NCBI RefSeq assembly: GCF_040807025.1
Contig: NC_090982.1
Coordinates: forward strand, 86,615,463-86,679,462
Source: Struthio camelus
Taxonomy: Eukaryota > Chordata > Aves > Struthioniformes > Struthionidae
Direction of reading: 5' to 3'
Length of the DNA stretch: 64,000 nt
The notes under the pieces are model-generated. The model was not told the DNA's origin and did not search any database. It saw only the letters and a program-made list of their open reading frames with translations. Shown here in pieces: positions 13,201 to 41,304 of this stretch (within the stretch, counting starts at the first letter, position 1; the number at the start of each line of letters is the position of its first letter). A program made the position numbers and the translations under genes.

Positions 13201-16200
13201 GTTGCGGAAGATTCTGGGCATTAAACTGGGTCTCCATTTTCTAGTGGTGTAACTGAAATGATTGCTATTTTGAGAGACAGAATTTAGTAGTTGATCTGAG
13301 AATAGTGGAATAGATTGGGTCAGTATTGTGCGTACTCTGCTTTACTACCATAGGATAAACGTAAATGAAATAAAGGCACTGGCATGGAAGTAACATTACT
13401 TTCACCTACAAAAGTCAATAATGTATTTGATTTTAATTATATAAGATAGCATACTGTTACAGATGCGTATGTTTCTAGAATCTGTTTATATTGTTCAGGT
13501 AACCATTTTTGGCAGAATTGTCCACAGAAATGAAAGTGAGGCATGTGGCACCAGTGTTGCATCTTTAATTTTGAACAGCTGCTTCATGTTTTGAATTTCA
13601 TTGCCTAGGCTGAAAAGATGCATCACCCTTCACCACGGCAGTGTTATGGAAGTAGGATGGACAGAAGAATTATAGTATTTGTCCTATTCTGCATCAGTCT
13701 TTAAGGAAGAGTTTCAGTTACTTATCCGTTCCCTGAGACGGGAGCGTGTTTGCAGTAGATCATCAAAGGTGTTCTTAATTACTTGTCATTTTAACAACTT
13801 TTCTCTTCCAGATTTATCTCCTCTCCCGAGGATCTTATTCTTGTTACAATTCTTAGACTATCACAGAGCGGTAATTGTTACACGCTTCTTTTATAACAAA
13901 CCTACGTATTTATATTTTGAAATAAATTACTTTCCATAACATAAAATGAGGTACTTCTCTGTAACTTTATAGCTTCTTATGTTAGTTTGTCCCATTTTTC
14001 TTCTCTGTTCCCATCTTGTTACAGCAATAGGGAGAGAAATACATCTTGCATTCCCGGGTAGTCCTCATCAGGTGAAAGTGAAAACTTGGCTACAGACACT
14101 GCGTCCTGCTGTCATTTTTCTCACGTTCTCCATCTCTTCTTGCTACCCTCTTTTCCCCCGAAGGACTTGCACCCATTGCTGTTTCCATGACCGTTGTGGG
14201 TGGAGGGAAGTAAGAAGGGCTTTGCTCCGTATGTTCAGCTCTACCTATTGCACCGCAATGCTAACCTTTAGCTGTAGTGTGGGATCACCTACTGAGGGGG
14301 AGTGCTAAATTACAGGAACGATATTGAAGTCTCACGCTTGCATCAAATGAATTGAAAGTTAAATCACACAAATAAGTATAATGTTGTTTTACAGAACATA
14401 ACAGCGCTCCATATCTGGGGGCATGTTAGGACCTTATCTTCTAAACATATAATGCATTGAAATTGCATCTTGATTTTATTTGTACACATAAAAGTAAGAG
14501 AGTAAGAAGGTGTTAAGGCACTTCTTGAATGTGTGACTCAATCAAAGATAGGCTTGTAGAACTGCTTTGAGAGATACTAAATTTCTGGAATGTAAAAGAA
14601 CTTGGCTTATCTGCAAAATCTACTAGTGCTTGTACTGCTTCAGAAAAAATATGTCACAGCATTTATCAGTATATGCTAATTTGATAGCCGCTAGCTGACC
14701 GCCTTGTCCTGTGAATCAGGTTTGCAACATGAAAGATAGAATCTCTCTAAAGGAGGCTTCTAAAGGAAGGCTTCTGAATTACCACGCAATTACACACCAG
14801 CAATGTGTAACGGTATTCAAAATCCTAAACAAGTGGCCTGTCTTCCAAAAGTGCTGAACAGTCAGAAGCTCCTATTGAATGCCGTGGCAGCTGACGGGTG
14901 ACTCAATGTTTCTGAAGATCATTCCACTTAAATACGGATGTATTTGCTTGATCTTAGTCTTCTGAAAGTCAGCATGCAAAATTCTCATTCATAGTTTTAG
15001 GGAACTACAGGCCTAATAAGCATTTCTTTATTTAAAACTCTTTTGGCTAATATCTTTATCTAGTCACTTATTTATGATTACTCTCTTATGCATATCTGGG
15101 GTGCTGTTTTATATTTAAGGAAAACGATGTTCTATTCTGTTTTAGCTGGCAAGCTTTTATAGATTTATGCGAGTACTGGTTGCCATGGAGAATGACTGGC
15201 AGGTTAAGCTTGACTTTTAAGAGACGTACTGAGTTGAAGTACAAAACAGCTAGCATTGAGGGAGAAACTTTAATAGCTAGGTAAAACGACCTTACTCAAA
15301 CTTTTAGGGAATTGTTTGTCTTTGGGAGAAATTAAGTCCAAAAGCTTCTTTACAAAAGGAGAAAACTATTGACAATGGAGAGGGGGGAGATTTGTGATGT
15401 TTTTCCCGAGTATACCACAGTACATTGTATTCAGGTTGAAACTGGAGAAAATATTAAATAGGGAAGACTTTGTTTCCTTATGTAATTGTGCTGAAATTGT
15501 CTTACGTTATTGTTTTTACCAGACAATAAACGATGCATTCACGCAGTAATTTGCCTGATGCATTAACTTTCTAAATTAACAACCCCCTGTTATTGTTGTG
15601 CGATGCATTCATTTCCAATAAATAGTTGCTACTACTGTTGTATCTACTAACAAATGGAAAATTCCAATGCAGTAACAGGTCTTTGACTGGATGTGTTCCT
15701 CAGATACGTGAACAAACTTTTTTCCCTTAGGTATTGAAGTCAGATATATTTCATTGAAATTGCTTAGAACAACATGTTAGTTGTAAAAGACTTATATTTT
15801 AAGCTTACTCAGAAAATGTAAATGTAATAAAATCGATAATGTATATCTGCTGCCGGTGTTTTAAGAAAGTTAGGCCACATAGTTGTTAGGATTATATTGC
15901 CTGGCTGACTACCTGAACCCAGAGTTGCTTGAAGAAGCAAAGCAACTTTCTGACAGCATTAGACTCCTTTTTTGGTGATTGCACAAAACCTACTCTCCTA
16001 AGTCTCTGGATAAAACAAGATAAAGTGCAACAATTAGTTCCTTCAGAGTTGGCAAAGCAGTAAAGCTCTTCTCCTGAATTATGGATTAGAGGGACCTGGA
16101 AAAGGATGAGGTCTGCTAGTTCTGAAGAGAATGACATAACGAGCAGAAACCGCTCCAGGTGTATTTTCTTCACAAATGAGTTTGAAGGCCAAATATGTTA

Positions 16201-16923
16201 CGATGAGCTTATTCCTTACCCTTATGTTTAGTGTAATTAAGGCACTTCTGTTTGACTGAGATCATTGGGAAATGCTTTTTGAATGGTTTTATTGATTTGT
16301 CTTGATCCGCTAGCTGGAATTTTCATACAGCGCTGATTTATATAAAAGTGTGTTAAGCTAACGGCCAGATAACGTTTTTTGGCTCTTTGATTAGCAAAGA
16401 GAAATACTAGAGTTAGTCTGAAGGCAGAACATAGCTGAAATATTTTAACAGGACCATTAAATACAGCTGACACATGAGTCTCATTTACATTTATGCTTCT
16501 TCACTATTTAAATTTTGTTTAAATCAGTGCCCCTTGATTCCCAGTCAGTCTTTTTGCTTGATTTTGTCCAACCAGTGGAAAACATAGGAAATCAATGTCA
16601 CTGTTCTCCTTTTCTTAATTCAAAGCCTGTTCATCCAATAATCTGTACCTTTCAATATGTACATATTCTATGTACATGTATATAAAAATAATCTTTTTAA
16701 AATATTATTGCTAGGGAAAAAGGAGCCTTTATATCTAAAACTGTACAGGCAGTGTCTTAAGCATGTTTTAGCTATCATGGGACAAGCAATACAGTTTTTT
16801 ATGTGCTTTTAATATCCTGCACTTAGCTTGAAAATGAAAGAAACAAAAAGCCACAGACTTCCTTAGAAACATGATCTGCAATTTGTTAAAACCAATTCTA
16901 ATGTAGATATTTTTTCCTCCTAG
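7254..16923 (+). other. SMAD4: SMAD4 intron 1
   Basis: A 9.7-kb first intron. It begins GC-rich with homopolymer tracts (C runs near 7310-7320 and 7541-7554, T run 7857-7873, G run 7918-7928) and soon becomes ordinary AT-rich DNA. I see no coding exon, structural RNA or recognisable transposon inside it. Acceptor: ttcctcctag at its end. Confidence 0.7.
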
Positions 16924-31154
<14,231 letters not shown>

Positions 31155-32500
31155 GATCCCTCTGCTGCACTGCTGTGGGCCATTATATTGTGAGGATGGT
31201 GGATTGTAAAATACAATTCTGTTTATAACCTGAAGATATATTTTACTTTTGTTCTGCTTACTCTTCTAAAACCAGGTTTTAAAAATGTGTTTGCCGCCTT
31301 GCTCTTAGCAGAAAGAAACTGAACATGCAGAAGTTGGATTTCGGTTATTTTCAGAAATTAATTGTCATAACACATGGCTCAGGGCTTAAAGAAAAAGGTA
31401 AATGCCTTATAGGGACTTCGCAGTATTGGGTTTGTTCCCTTTGAAGCTTTCCCTCTCTATTATGGCAAATTGATGATAAGCCTCACAGGAGCCTTTTGTA
31501 TGCAGAATATATATTATATATATATTTATATCTGAAAATTCCTTCTAATAGTTATAAACATTTACCTTATAGTGACTTTTAAATTCCAACTGATTTGTGA
31601 TGTTCTTTTTAGAGAACAAGAGTTAACAGAAGACTTCTTCATTTTGTTGACTATCTTGTTATGGTTTTTCCAGAATAAAAGGTAGAAGCTGCCAAAAAAT
31701 GAGGGATGAGACATACATTGTTGGCATTGATTAGAAATAACAAGGAAAAGAAATGTTGCTTTTCCTTCACTAGTTTTTAAAAAGATATCTTAGATTTTTA
31801 TTTATATAGACACGTGAGTTTTGGAACACTAAAAGAAATGGATACTTTCAGTGCTGGCACTCAATTTAAATATAACATGAAATACCCAGTCTGCAAAGTT
31901 GCCACTTAAATTGCGTAATGAATACCTTAAGGCAAGGACATATTTTCATAACTACTACTGACTTCTTTGATCTTACTCAAGTAAAACTTGGCAGGTATTT
32001 TAAAAAGTTGCATGACTCTTTTTACTTGCATATACCATTAAATCATATATCAATATTTAGGATCCAGTTTTTGTATCTGTTCACCATTTCCACTCAGGGC
32101 AAGATGGCAAACTTGTTTTTATACCTCTTGGTTATTTTAAGCCCTATGCCATCAATGACCGTATCAATTGGCAATGACTTTGTATAGAGATTTATAGTAG
32201 AAAAAACTGCAGATGTATTGACTGTATGACAGATACAATATGTATGCTTTCTCTCTAGTTAATAGTATAAATAAAATTATGAAAACTCTGATTTTTATAA
32301 ATTTAGTTTGCTTTTATTACATAAATCTTCTCCTTGAAACCATTGATCTAGAGTGATGGATTACTTTCCTTTGAAAGACCAGCAGCAGCAGCAGCCAATA
32401 GCGGTAGGATTTTTCGTTGATTTAAGTTTGCCAGGCAGCGATTCCAATTTTTTTTGTTTTGTTTTCACTGCTTCTCAATAAATATATGTCCTAAGGATAT
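31155..32500 (+). other. SMAD4: SMAD4 3' UTR (end approximate)
   Basis: AT-rich sequence follows the stop codon. AATAAA signals lie at 31674-31679, 32270-32275 and 32477-32482, so several end points are possible. An AT repeat patch is at about 31506-31530. SMAD4 mRNAs in mammals have longer forms, so transcripts could continue beyond 32.5 kb. I cannot choose the main cleavage site. Confidence 0.55.
32270..32275 (+). terminator. SMAD4: Candidate SMAD4 polyadenylation signal
   Basis: A canonical AATAAA about 1.1 kb after the stop codon, inside AT-rich sequence; others at 31674 and 32477 are alternatives. Confidence 0.45.
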
Positions 32501-35500
32501 CTTTTTCAGCTATTTGATGGGGCATGAGGAAGGAGCAGGAGGAATTCTTTATTTTTCAGCCTGTGTGTGGAGAATGGGAACTTAGTTATAACAGGCTCCA
32601 ACTTAAGTGCTGTGTTCAAGCACTGCCAGCTCGGTCTGCCTGCAGTGCTTCACTGAGCCGATCTGGCAGCACAGTCCTGGTGGTTAACATAACTGGAAGT
32701 CTTGGAACAGATGATTCAGGATCTTTTTGCCAAGTTTCTTGCATAGATTCAGGAATCTGTAGAGGGCTATGACACGTAGCGTTTAGGTATTACTTCCCCC
32801 ATACTTTCAAATTCTTATGAAAGAAGTCAGCAGTCATTGTTTCTGCTTTCCAGATGGAAGCACAGAAGACGTGATTTCAAAGTGATGGTCAGAAATGAAA
32901 CAGTTTTCTCAATATTTTCATTAATAGTGCTGCCTTCTTCAGATTAACTTCTAAGGAGATGACGGGGTTTTTTTTTTTTTTTCCTGCCTCTTATGTGGCA
33001 ACTCTTGACATTTGAAAAATTAGTGTTCACTTTTCTCAAAGCCTTAGTTAAAACCTTTTTTCTTTATTTTTTTTTTTCTTTTTCCTTTCCTAATTCTCTA
33101 ATTTGTTTGAGTAGAAGAAGAGCCAAGATTCTTCACATTCTTCAGGAACATGTTCAATAGAGGGTCCTGCTAGCTCCATCCTCAGAGAAGCTTCTTATCC
33201 GGGGAAAATACATACCTGGATTCCACTTCATCTGCAGCAGAAGACTCTCTGGGGGAAGAAATGAAAAGCCTGGCTACGTGTTCACCTTGCCAACCTTCCT
33301 GTTGAATTGTCTACCCTGCTCTCACTGCTGGATATGTGGTGCCTTGGCTTTTGGGAAGTGTCCAGCCTTTTGACTGATGAACCAGTTACAGTGGACTGTT
33401 GACTTGATTAGGAATCCATGAGTTTATTCCTTAGACAACTTTGCCATTTCAAAAGGTGCTTATCTTGGTGGATGCCGGATCTGTATATGGGCTACTTCAC
33501 AGAAATTCTGTGTACCGTTTGCTTATGTTTTTATGCTGCAGACTTTGATAGAATAATGAGAGATTCCTTCCACCTGATGATGTTCTTGCCTGTGTTACAA
33601 TCTGAAAAGAATTCAGGTGATAAGATTGTTTTTATGGAGATTTTGCAAGGGTTAGCCTCAACCTACAGTGAATGGTACCTACAACACACTAACGTAGTCC
33701 AAAAAAAAAAAATTCAGATTAGAACCGAAAAATAAATGAATGTCAAAGGAATTTTTCAGAACCAAGGACTCTCAGGTTTCCAGACAGGAATAAATCTGAA
33801 CCTTGCGGCAGTGAAAATAATGAAATGCCATTTGTCTTACCTGCCAGGCTGTCATCAGTAGGATGCAGTCATAACTGCTGAAGGGACAAAATAGGTGAAT
33901 CTTAGTTTTTAATATGCCTTTTAGTTTTTGCACTTTTTTATGATAAGGCAGTGCATAATGAATTGGAAACCCTTCTGCAGCAACACACTGAATTTTTGAC
34001 AGTCTTGCATTTGCATCTTGTTTCTGAAATTCAAGAGAGCGCTACTCGTGTTTGACAGCTGTGAAGATCCCATACATGCTGCAGGCAGGGAGGTCAAGAA
34101 TGCTGGAATCATGTCTTCTGTTCATTTTCGAATGTCTCAAATTCAGTGAACTGAACAAGTAAGTACTTGTTCGGCGAGCAACCTCTTGCTTGTGATCCTG
34201 TTCTCGTGTGTAGTGCACTTAGTTCTTTCTATGAGGCAATTGCTACTTGTTGGGTGCATGTGTTTCTCACCCGAACTTCTTCACTTCTCGGAAAACGTTG
34301 TGTTAGAGTGCTTTGTGTTTCATTCTGTGTACTCGATAGCTGGGATTAGCACCTGAAGGTCAGATGGCTTTAGCCATGACATTGTTAGTTTTGAAAGAAG
34401 GGCACTTAAAATAGCATATTAGAGATGTAGGAGACGAAACCTTTTCAGCAGAATGGTTTGAAAAACTCTTCTAAAAACACTTCTGCACAACAGCCATCTG
34501 TTGAGAGGTGACCTAACTGCTAAACAGTGCTGTTTAGAAACAGTTGCTGGGGCTTGTTCCTTACGTTATTTTTCTGGGCTTGGTAAGAATGATCTGTCTG
34601 TTTAGGGAGCTGGACCCCCTGACTGTAACATGCATCACTGATGAACGGCTCTCTGAAATCTGCTGAAAACTTGGGAAGTACTCTGGCTGCTTTAATAGAG
34701 AGGGACCTGACCTACAAAGAGCGCAAAGGTCTCGGCCCGTCACGGAACAGGGCTGTGGCAGCAGTAGTCATTGAACATGTGTCCAAATCTTGTGCCTTAC
34801 CTTTAAGACCATCTTACTTCTTGTGACACTTCTAAAGCTGACAGCTTCCTCTCTGCATTAGCTCAGGAATGACTGCCTCAACTGTTTTACTAGGGACTAG
34901 AAAAAATTCCTATGCCAGTGTAAGTGGGGAGGGGGGCTTCTGCCTCTGAACCCTTCAAACGTTGTTTACGGTCTTGATGGTGGTCTTTATTGGGACATCT
35001 TTAATCTCTTCTTTGAAGAGTAAGCGCTTTAGAAAGGACTGTCTCCTTAATTTGCATTTTTACTCTGCTATGCGGGGTGACTGGGATCTCTGGTCACTTT
35101 AATACAACCAATTAAAGACAGCCAGATGGGTCTTCCTCTAAGTGGGATTCAGACTTCATTTAAGAAATCCTCTTTCCTCCCCCTCCCCCTCCCCCTGCTC
35201 TTCTCCTTTCAGGCCCCATATGACTTCACATCTGCTCTATAAAATTATAAGATGCTTCTTTGTAGTCAGGTGTAGGACTGATTTTACATACAATTATGGG
35301 GAGGTTACTTTTTTTTTAAAGTGAGACTTAAAAAATAAGCATGAAGAACAATGGTCTTGTCTGGTCCTGCTGGTAACTACAGTGTGTTTCCATGCCTGGT
35401 AATGTTTTTTTGAAGACCTTGGTGCTCTTCCTGGGACTGATAGTTGCAGGTTGCCTATCGTACGGCATTTGCGTTGTTCTAGAGCACTAAGCTGGTTTCT

Positions 35501-37240
35501 GCTACCTCTTGAGGCAGGTAGTCAGCGCTTTGTTACTGGCCAAGGAACCTATCGAGGACGGGACCAATGAAGAGCGCTTTTCCACCAGCTGGTTGGGTCG
35601 GACTTGGATGCTGAACGTGCCCTTTCGTTGTGTCATCCATCTCCAAAAAGCTGTTCTCGATAGTAGGTTTCTGAAAACGATCTGGAAGTTGGGACCAGTA
35701 CTGGGTCAGTGCCGTGGCCATGTGTAGTGCTGCTGCATTCCCTAAGAGCTGACTTGACTTTTCAGTTCTGTTAAAGTGTCACTTGGTGAGACCTGATAGA
35801 AAGTAGAACTGTTGCCTACAAAATCTCAAGGGATTTTGGCACTGTTGGCTGCTGTTGTGCCTTGCGTGCGAGTGATGCATCACTCCTAAATTTACAGGAC
35901 TAATTCTTTAAAGGTTACCAAAATCATCTAGTGCTTTCTTGCTCCGGTACTTTTTTCCTCTGTCTTTTTGGTGAAGTTTGGTAGCGCTACTAAGTTGTGA
36001 TTCGGATGGATTGATAGCTGCGAAGTACACACAACCCAGAACTCACTATGAGAGGGTTTTTTTTGAGCAGGAAAGCCTAGTTATAAACGACTTTTTTCTT
36101 TTAGCCATTGCCTTTTGATAAGCGGTCAACAGAATTCCCAGTAGTTCCTTTGTAGCTTTACTGTATGTTTTTCATTAGACCTAGTTTGTGGATAATATAC
36201 TGTAGTTAACTTTCCTGAAATTCTGTAACAGAGTATGTTTTTGATTAAAAAAGGTAAAGATTCAAGTCTTTGGCTTCTTTATTTTATTCAGCTTTTGAAT
36301 AAAAAAAAAAAAAAAGAGAGAGAGAGCTTTGAGAGAGCTTTTACACTGTTTCTGTCTGGCTGCCGAAACTGGTATCGGATGTCCTGAGTGGGTGCAGCGT
36401 TGTGGCCGGCAGAGCTCTCTGAGGCAGGATTGCGTCTTAAGAGGATCCTGTTCTTGGCGTCTCGTTTATTAGACACTTTTCTCCAACCAGTGTCAAATAC
36501 AAATCCAAGTGCGGTTTCCTGAGTGGTAGATTCTCTACGTACCTGAAGACATCCAGGGCTTGTCTTTAAGACAGCCTGGTGTCCTTTTTTTTTTATTGTT
36601 AGTAAACCGTTGTGACACAACACTCTTGCCAGTGAATTATTAATGGAAATTATTTCTTTAAAGCTGCCAGCCAAGCTGTGTGCATGTGTTGTGTATTGCG
36701 AGAGAGAGAGAATTAAAGCAGTCTTGGAGCGAGGACTGGAACCAAGACCTGTATCGACTCCAGGCCTCTGCAATCATAAGTGCCTGCAATGCACACCCAG
36801 ATTTAAAAGGCGCAGAAGACCTCTACTCCATCCCCTCCTCCAGTCACCAGGCTACATGACTCGTCCCTGTAACTGAATAACACGCCACGCACCAGCAGTC
36901 CTGGAGTATAGGACTAAAGCAGAAGGCCGGCGATAGATAGATAGATACACCTTGGCTCGCTGCTCATTTTAGCGAGCAATCGTGTCCCAAGGTTCGAGAA
37001 AGGGAAAAGCAGCAAAACAATCTTCTGACGGCCGATGGTGCATGGGCAGCTGTGGCGAGGAGGAAAGTCCTTCTTGCCCACTGGTCTGGTGGCCTGTTTA
37101 CTTCTGAGCAGGCAGCGGGGAAGTAGGAGCCGGCGCGGCGTGCTCGTGCCCTGGCTCTGGCTGCGGCTTCCATGGCGGTCGCAGACATAGGGAGGGACTG
37201 CAACCAGAAACACGTGAGGTAGCCTGCCAAAAAAAAAAAA
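32500..37240. other. Intergenic DNA, first part
   Basis: Mixed composition without recognisable genes. Simple tracts are at about 32968-32983 (T), 33072-33080 (T) and 36300-36315 (A, followed by a short GA repeat). A - strand frame of 161 codons at 36288-36773 and other open frames have no recognisable motif. Some of the beginning may be distal SMAD4 3' UTR. Confidence 0.5.
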
Positions 37241-37249
37241 AAAGCAGCT

Positions 37250-38868
37250 AATTAGTAGCCTCCAGCTGGCCGCCGTAAACTTCTTTTTTCCTTCCCTGGT
37301 GTCCGAGGCTGGCGTTTCTAGCAGAGGTTGTAACCGGTGCCTCCACGTGTGCCACGTCCCTTGGTGCCGCCAGCTTTCGGGCCGTCTGCTGGGGGTGAGC
37401 GATGAGTTCGCCTGTTCGTGGACGGTGCCCGTGTTCCTCGGGGCAGCAAAGCCGCCCTGCTGTCATCATGTCGTTAACCGGGGGATGCTAAACGCAGTTT
37501 GAAAGTAAAGTGGGTTTTAATGCAAAATCATGGCTCTCCAGTGAAATAGCAGAATGCCTGCCTTCAATTTTCGGGTTGCAATGGCCCTGGCCAGCTCTGC
37601 CGCAGTCCCCGCTGCTCGTGCTCATGCCGCTGGCTGTGCGCAGGGTGCAACCAGCCCTCCTGTGCCCCTTGGCCAGGGCGCTACCGAAGGGACTTTGGGG
37701 CGACGGTGCCGCTAGATGTCCTTGTTGCTCCATGTGCAGCTGCAGAAACAGCTGCTTTGGGTTTGAGGTGGAGCAGGGGGTGGTAGTGGTGGTGGTGGTC
37801 CTGGTGGTGATGGGGAACCCGTCAAAGCCCTCACCAGAGCCAGACAGCCCTGAGCCTGGGGCCGAGGAGGAAGAGGAGGAGGAAGGATGTGTGATGACGG
37901 GACTGGCTGCCGCAGGAACCCACCAAAGCGCTACTGTCCGGGAACTGAGCTCAGACTTCTCCTTTTTGGTTTCTTTTTGCATACGATTTCCCCACTACCA
38001 CCTAGGCACTAACATTCCCATGCTATTTTGGGGCTGGGCCTAAGGCAGAACTCTCCCCCCTTCCCCCCCCCCCCCAAAAAAAAAAAAAATAACTTTTTGC
38101 TGCAATTTGTGTTACCAAGCAGTTGCTTGGCCTTCATTTGGTGGGATTTCATAGTCCCCCTGGGCACGGCTCAGCCCCCAACCCAACCGCTTGTCTGCTT
38201 TGCAGGAACCAGCCCCCTGGAGCTCCTGCAGCCACCCCCCCCCCCCTTCTTTTTTTTTTAAGCATGGCCCCAGCACCTTCTGGCCATGCCCTACCACTTT
38301 CGTGAAGAAGATTTGGGCTAAGGTTCTTTTGAAAAAAGACCCAAAACCCCCATCTTGTGTTTACACCATCTCACCTAGCTCTTTGGTGCAGGAGCCCTCC
38401 TTCAGCTCACTGGCACCTGGCACCACCTTTTCACCCCACACCCTGTTTTGGGGAAAATGGCCACCCAGCAGCTCAGGCCTTTTGCTTTCCCCCCTCCTCC
38501 ACCGTGCACACCTGCAACGTCTGTAAAGGCCCAGGAGTAAACGCGCTGTCCCTTACCCGGCTAACACTCCTGTCAACACCCAAGGGAGCCCCAAGTCACC
38601 CACCAGGGCGAGCAACCCCCTGGCTCCATCATGCATCTCCAGCTTGGTCCCACCGCTGGGATCTTCTCCAGCAGGTTTTAGGCCTGAGCGCAGTAAATGC
38701 TGCTGGCGGTGAAGCTCCCCCGGGCCGAACGCCGTTTAGCTGCCGTCAGCCCAGCACCCTCCGTGAGCTGGGCGCTGCGGAGGGGTCCGGATGCTCCTGC
38801 CTATCGTGGTGCTGGCTGCTCTGGCTCCTGCCCTCAGCGCTTAGGGCAGAGGGCATCAGCTACCCATT

Positions 38869-38901
<33 letters not shown>
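37250..38901. other. GC-rich, low-complexity intergenic stretch ending in a poly(A) tract
   Basis: Composition changes to GC-rich with GGT/GTG-type (about 37778-37810) and GAG-type (37865-37890) triplet runs, C runs (38060-38074, 38237-38249) and a tract of about 30 A at 38872-38901. Long open frames exist on both strands but are driven by composition and show no domain. The A tract could mark an old retrocopy on the + strand, but I recognise no parent gene. Confidence 0.4.
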
Positions 38902-38906
<5 letters not shown>

Positions 38907-41300
38907 AAGCAGATTTCGGTTTCAAAAGATCAAATGGCCAAGATACCTTAACAAATAGCTTTGCCATCAGAGGCTCAGCTGGACTGTTTCCAGGAATGAA
39001 AAGGGAGCATTAAGCACACCAGAGATTTTTATTTATTTATTTATTTTTTAAACTTAAACACATTTTGGTCTTCTATTGCCAACTCCTGAGCTATGCCTAA
39101 CATCATGAGAAAGTCTGAGTTCTGTTTATAGCCGAGCAAAACATTTTAACCCTGGCTTATTTTCAGGAATCGTCACGAGAGGGCCACATCCTTCGGACTT
39201 GCAGCTCCAAAGCCTGAAGGCGGCTGCACCGCTTCTAAAGCTTCAGCTGCAGAGATTATTAGCGAACAATATCTGCAAAACTTAAAGACGACTGAATTCC
39301 CTAATCGATAGTTTGGACATGTCACGCACTCCCTCCTCCTCCATCCGCTCCTTCCCTCCCCGAGCCCTGAAGGCGAAAGGCAGAGAAGCTGTTTGAGTGC
39401 ATTTCCTCAGGTTACGGACTGCACCAGACGTTGCTGCTGTGCACGTCTAGCGAGGCAAAACGGCCAAGAAACAGGGCAAACCCCAAACTTGGGGCTGGGG
39501 CTATAACCTGCTGGGAGAGCAGGCCTGTGACCAAAACCGAACTCATCTAGCCCAAACACAAACGCTCAACCCTCAAAAGGCTGCTGCAGGAGTTACTCCT
39601 AGGGCCAGCGTACAAAACCCAGATGCAAAAGCAACTCGATTCTTCGGTGTCCGAGCTGCACCGCGAGAAAGGGAAAAATGCAAGCTTAAGCTTTGACCTT
39701 AAAAAAAAAAAAATTAAGTATTAAAATGTTGAAAAACAAAGGCTTTCCGAATCTGACCACCTGGTAGATGGACAAACTGATTAAATCTGACTGCACGGCA
39801 GCAAGTGCTTAACCTTCAGCTAACAAGAGTTAACATTCCTAGCTGTTTAGTCACCCATCAGAAGAGCTCCTGAGCATGGAAAAATAAACTCACTACAGCA
39901 AATTCAGGAGAACTGGAGTCTCAAGCCTGTGTCTGTCTCGTGCAGCTCAGAAGCAACTGCGATGCTTCTCACTTCACTAAATAAAACTGCTTGGGAAGGT
40001 TGGGATTTCGGATTGTTCAGGTGCATCTAGAAAGAACGAGGTTACACCTAACTACGGCCTGAGGGTTTAAGTCTGAGGCCTCCTGCTGCAACGCTAAAAA
40101 TGCTCCAACACCTGAGTGCAGTGGATTTAGATACTCTTTGATGCATCTTTGAGATTCACTATAAGCTGACTGCAAAGTCGGGGTTTGAGGACACAAGCTC
40201 CAAGCTGCCGTGTTCGGCAGCGGCGGGCCAGACGCGCGGGCTGGACCATCTCAGCGTACACCAAGGAACCCAACGATCCAACATCCCTACTTAGGGAGGG
40301 GGAAAGCAAACCTAGGCAACATTTGCAGGGCTGGTGAGACCGCAGGTGGCCCCACCGCACGCCCTGGGGACGCTGCTGTCCCCCACCACCCCTCAGCAGG
40401 GCCGCGGGCCCGAGGCCAAGCCACTGCCGCGCTGCAGCAAGCGGCCCCCATCAGCAGGGCCTGCAGGATTCATAAACAGGCATTTTTTTTAAAAGGCCAG
40501 ATGGCCTTAAAATGCCTTTTTATATTAACTTCTGCCACTCTTACCCACACTAGGACTGAGTGGATCTACAGGTCAGGTGCTCCACTTTGCTGCGAACCTC
40601 CTCCCTTCCTAAAGGGGGGCTGCTCACGTCCCTCTTTGCAAGGAGCAGGGAAGATCGCTCCAGCGGGGTACAAGAACGCACACGGGTGAAAGACCCAAGC
40701 AGTCAGGCATAGCCCAAAAGCACCGGCGAAGCAGCCAAGCCAGGGAGATGGCACCAGGGCTCCTCCCAAAGGCATAAACCCGAGTCGAAAGAGGAAAAGC
40801 GAGAAGATGCGGCTCACGGCAAAGAGCCGGGGACAGGCGTCAAGCAAAGGCCTTTCAGCATCCTGCACCACGCACACGTTACAAACTTCCATTAGCTTGG
40901 GAGAAAACAGGACAAAAGCTACCTGCAACCTGAAATCAGAGGCAGGTAATTTTGTGATTATCTGCTCAAGACACTGGCAGATACGAGCGAACGGAGTTTA
41001 TCCTACCAGCATCAAAGCAACTCTGACGTTACGTTCCCTGGATGTTTGTTCTTGACCGTTACCGCATAACCATAGCGGTGAACTCGGCAAGCCCACGGCT
41101 GCTTTTTAAAGACTACACGTAACAGGTAACAGAAGAGGCGATTCCTCACTCGCGAAGTCGTTTAGCCACGGCAAGGTCGCGTCCACACTGTAGTAAATAA
41201 CGGGAAGCCGGTTCGTCGGGAAGTAAGAAGGAGCTACGTCAAACGACCCGAGTTTTTCCACAAAGGCTGCTTGAATTGACAACCATGAAGACAGCAAAAC
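38902..41300. other. Intergenic DNA between the two 3' ends
   Basis: Nothing recognisable as a gene. Moderately GC-rich patches around 40200-40900 carry short open frames without motifs. There is an A run at 39701-39713. MEX3C transcripts, read from the - strand, probably end just after 41324. Confidence 0.5.
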
Positions 41301-41304
41301 ATTC

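Noticed and set aside
36725-36770. tRNA-like GGTTCCAGTCC on the - strand
   Set aside because: The arms do not pair (cttgg against cctcg) and no acceptor or anticodon stem can be drawn.
36288-36773. 161-codon - strand frame in the intergenic region
   Set aside because: No recognisable motif, ends in a Phe run translated from a poly(A) tract, and no splice or promoter context.
37510-38043. 177-codon + frame
   Set aside because: Driven by GTG and GAG triplet runs; no homology that I recognise.
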